Below the pieces are notes generated by a model. It had not been told where the DNA came from. It ran no database searches and saw only the letters and a list, made by a program, of their open reading frames with translations. A program made the translations under genes and the position numbers. 64,000 nt of DNA from positions 173,054 to 237,053 of the forward strand of contig MKUZ01000006.1 in NCBI GenBank assembly GCA_001899065.1. The letters are read 5' to 3'. Positions within the stretch are counted from its first letter, which is position 1. Every line of letters starts with the position of its first letter. Of the stretch, positions 62,723 to 64,000 are shown piece by piece. Origin of the DNA: Devosia sp. 66-22. GTDB lineage: Bacteria; Pseudomonadota; Alphaproteobacteria; Rhizobiales; Devosiaceae.

Positions 62723-63646
62723 ATGAAGACGGCACCTGTCACATTCGCGCATCTGGCCGCCTCGGTCATAGCCGTGCCCCCGCTGGCACAGACCGCTGAG
62801 TTCGGTCTCGCGCGCGAGCAGAACATCGCGCTGATCGACCACCTGCAGGCGGCTGGCGTACGTTCCCTTATGTACGGTGGCAATGCGAATTTCTACAATA
62901 TTCCGGTCAGCACCTATGCTGATACCCTGGAGTTTCTAGCCGAGAACACCGCCCCGGACTGCTGGGTGATCCCGGCGGTCGGTCCCGACTTCGGACGAAT
63001 TGTCGACCAGGCCCCGGTTGTTCGCGATCTCAACTTCCCCATGGCGATGGCGCTGCCTGCCGCCAAGGGCAGCTACACCGACGCCGGCATGGCCACCGCC
63101 TTGCGGCATCTGTCCGACAAGCTGGCCGCACCGGTGCTGATGTATGCCAAGCACGATGGCTGCGTGGACCCCAAACTCGCCGGACAACTGGTCGAAGACG
63201 GCGTCGTCGCCTACGTCAAATATGCGGTGGTCCGGGCGGATGCGAAGGCCGACGACTTCCTGCGCGCCCTTATGGACGTGATGGACAAGCGGCGCATCAT
63301 CAGCGGCATCGGCGAGCGGCCGGTCATCGACCACTTCACCACTTTCGGCCTGACAAGTTTTACATCTGGCTCGATCGCGGTGGCGCCGCGCCTGTCGATG
63401 GCGATCCTGCACGCGCTGCAGGCGGGCGACCTGAAGCGTGCCGCCGAGCTGCGCGAGACGTTCATCCCGCTCGAGGACTGCCGCGACACGTTCGGCCCGG
63501 CGCGCACGATCCACGATGCCGTCACCCTTGCCGGCGTCGCCGATATGGGTCCTGTTGCGCCGCTGCAGAGCAACCTCGTGGGCGAGCAGCGCCACCGCAC
63601 CGCCGCCGCCGCCGCGGAGCTCTACGCACTCGAACGCGCAGCCTGA
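62723..63646 (+). CDS. DapA-family lyase (dihydrodipicolinate synthase/N-acetylneuraminate lyase superfamily)
   Basis: A 307-residue TIM-barrel lyase. The Schiff-base Lys is K166 (VAYVKYAVV) and the partner Tyr is Y141 (LMYAKH). The GTT-type binding motif near residue 50 is replaced by YGGNANFYNI, so the carboxylate-binding loop differs from DapA and from KDG aldolases. The start is ATG 62723 with GAGGGG upstream. It would cleave or dehydrate a keto-sugar acid made by the enolase-superfamily enzyme. It is followed by the amidohydrolase gene, 17 bases downstream. Confidence 0.85.
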   Translation: MKTAPVTFAHLAASVIAVPPLAQTAEFGLAREQNIALIDHLQAAGVRSLMYGGNANFYNIPVSTYADTLEFLAENTAPDCWVIPAVGPDFGRIVDQAPVVRDLNFPMAMALPAAKGSYTDAGMATALRHLSDKLAAPVLMYAKHDGCVDPKLAGQLVEDGVVAYVKYAVVRADAKADDFLRALMDVMDKRRIISGIGERPVIDHFTTFGLTSFTSGSIAVAPRLSMAILHALQAGDLKRAAELRETFIPLEDCRDTFGPARTIHDAVTLAGVADMGPVAPLQSNLVGEQRHRTAAAAAELYALERAA

Positions 63647-63663
63647 ACGCCGGAGCCGAGCAC

Positions 63664-64000
63664 ATGGCCAGCTACGATCTGATCCTCAAGGGTGGGCACG
63701 TCATCGACCCCTCGCAGGGGATCGATGCACCGATGGACGTGGCGTTCAGCGGAGGCAAGGTCGCGGCCATTGCGCCGGCGATCAGCGACAGCGACGCGCC
63801 GCAGACGCGCGACGTGTCGGGCAAGTATGTCGTGCCGGGGCTGATCGATCTCCACACGCACGTCTACTGGGGGGGCACCTTCCTCGGGGTCGATCCCAAT
63901 GTGGTGGCGCGCCGCTCGGGCATGACCACGGCCGTCGATGCGGGAAGCTGCGGCGCCAACAATATCGGCGGGCTGCTCCGCCATGTCGCGCCACTATCCG
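63664..64000 (+). CDS. Amidohydrolase/deacetylase-family metallohydrolase (3' partial)
   Basis: Only the first 112 residues are in the window. They contain the beta-sandwich start (YDLILKGGHVIDPSQGID), the metal-binding LHTH (H64, H66), and GMTTAVDAGSCGANNIGG, which fits the dihydroorotase-like amidohydrolase/deacetylase group. Such enzymes remove acyl groups or open cyclic amides in the cytoplasm. It follows the DapA-family gene by 17 bases and probably belongs to the same transcript. The Lys that is usually carboxylated lies beyond the window. Confidence 0.82.
   Translation, partial: MASYDLILKGGHVIDPSQGIDAPMDVAFSGGKVAAIAPAISDSDAPQTRDVSGKYVVPGLIDLHTHVYWGGTFLGVDPNVVARRSGMTTAVDAGSCGANNIGGLLRHVAPLS

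Noticed and set aside
1-64000. tRNA, rRNA, CRISPR array, transposase, integrase or phage genes
   Set aside because: Intergenic gaps are short and none showed a cloverleaf, rRNA core, regular repeat-spacer pattern or a mobile-element protein motif; a computed tRNA/ncRNA search was not possible here.

Overview
This window is high-GC bacterial DNA packed with solute-import and small-molecule catabolism genes. The organism is most likely an alphaproteobacterium of the Hyphomicrobiales (a Devosia- or Rhizobium-like heterotroph). The evidence is the very high third-position GC, the many ABC importers each paired with its own LacI, GntR or XRE-cupin regulator, the two-domain YejF ATPase, and a palindromic repeat of the kind common in rhizobial genomes. 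No rRNA, tRNA, CRISPR array, transposase or phage gene was seen. No gene-free stretch exceeds about 300 bases; the longest (45073-45365) is a divergent control region with two operator-like sites.

Layout. 2-5112: a bacterial alpha-2-macroglobulin (5' end outside the window) coupled to penicillin-binding protein 1C. 5252-11059: a yejBEFA-like peptide importer. 11121-13636: a GH4 alpha-galactosidase-like enzyme divergent from a galactose-1-dehydrogenase-like enzyme. 13699-15720: a Gfo/Idh/MocA oxidoreductase fused to an aldo/keto reductase. 15824-27807: the most unusual block, all on the minus strand. It holds a LacI regulator, an LplB/LplC-type importer, two ADP-ribosylglycohydrolase-family proteins, a class III CoA-transferase, a CitE-like lyase, and a TIM-barrel/FGE-fold fusion carrying an in-frame palindromic element.

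28031-31579: PutA. 31576-38919 (minus): NAD-dependent epimerase, XRE-cupin regulator, GAF protein and a Dpp/Opp-type importer. 38985-39321: a 24-residue membrane peptide and a DUF2934 protein. 39400-48292: a sugar importer with MalK-type ATPase and a PHP (CehA/McbA-like) hydrolase, divergent from a LacI regulator plus a GH38-like DUF5054 protein. 48289-51089: a ZntR/CadR-type MerR regulator and a ZntA-type metal-exporting ATPase with a shared operator sequence.

51146-56080: a LacI regulator facing a polar-amino-acid-type importer operon that contains an aspartylglucosaminidase-like Ntn hydrolase. 56133-64000: an SMP-30 lactonase-like protein and sugar importer on the minus strand, then an enolase-superfamily enzyme, RidA, a FadR-type GntR regulator, a DapA-family protein and the start of an amidohydrolase. 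Two near-identical operator-like sites tie this block together.

How the genes work together: six importers feed adjacent enzymes that would release, oxidise, dehydrate or cleave the imported compound. Two importers (23007-26577 and 57043-60121) have no ATPase gene beside them and probably borrow a shared one. Candidates for undescribed biology are the ADP-ribosylglycohydrolase/CoA-transferase/lyase locus, the glycosylasparaginase importer locus, and the PHP plus DUF5054 locus. Functions are inferred from motifs and family resemblance read by eye; no database search was run.
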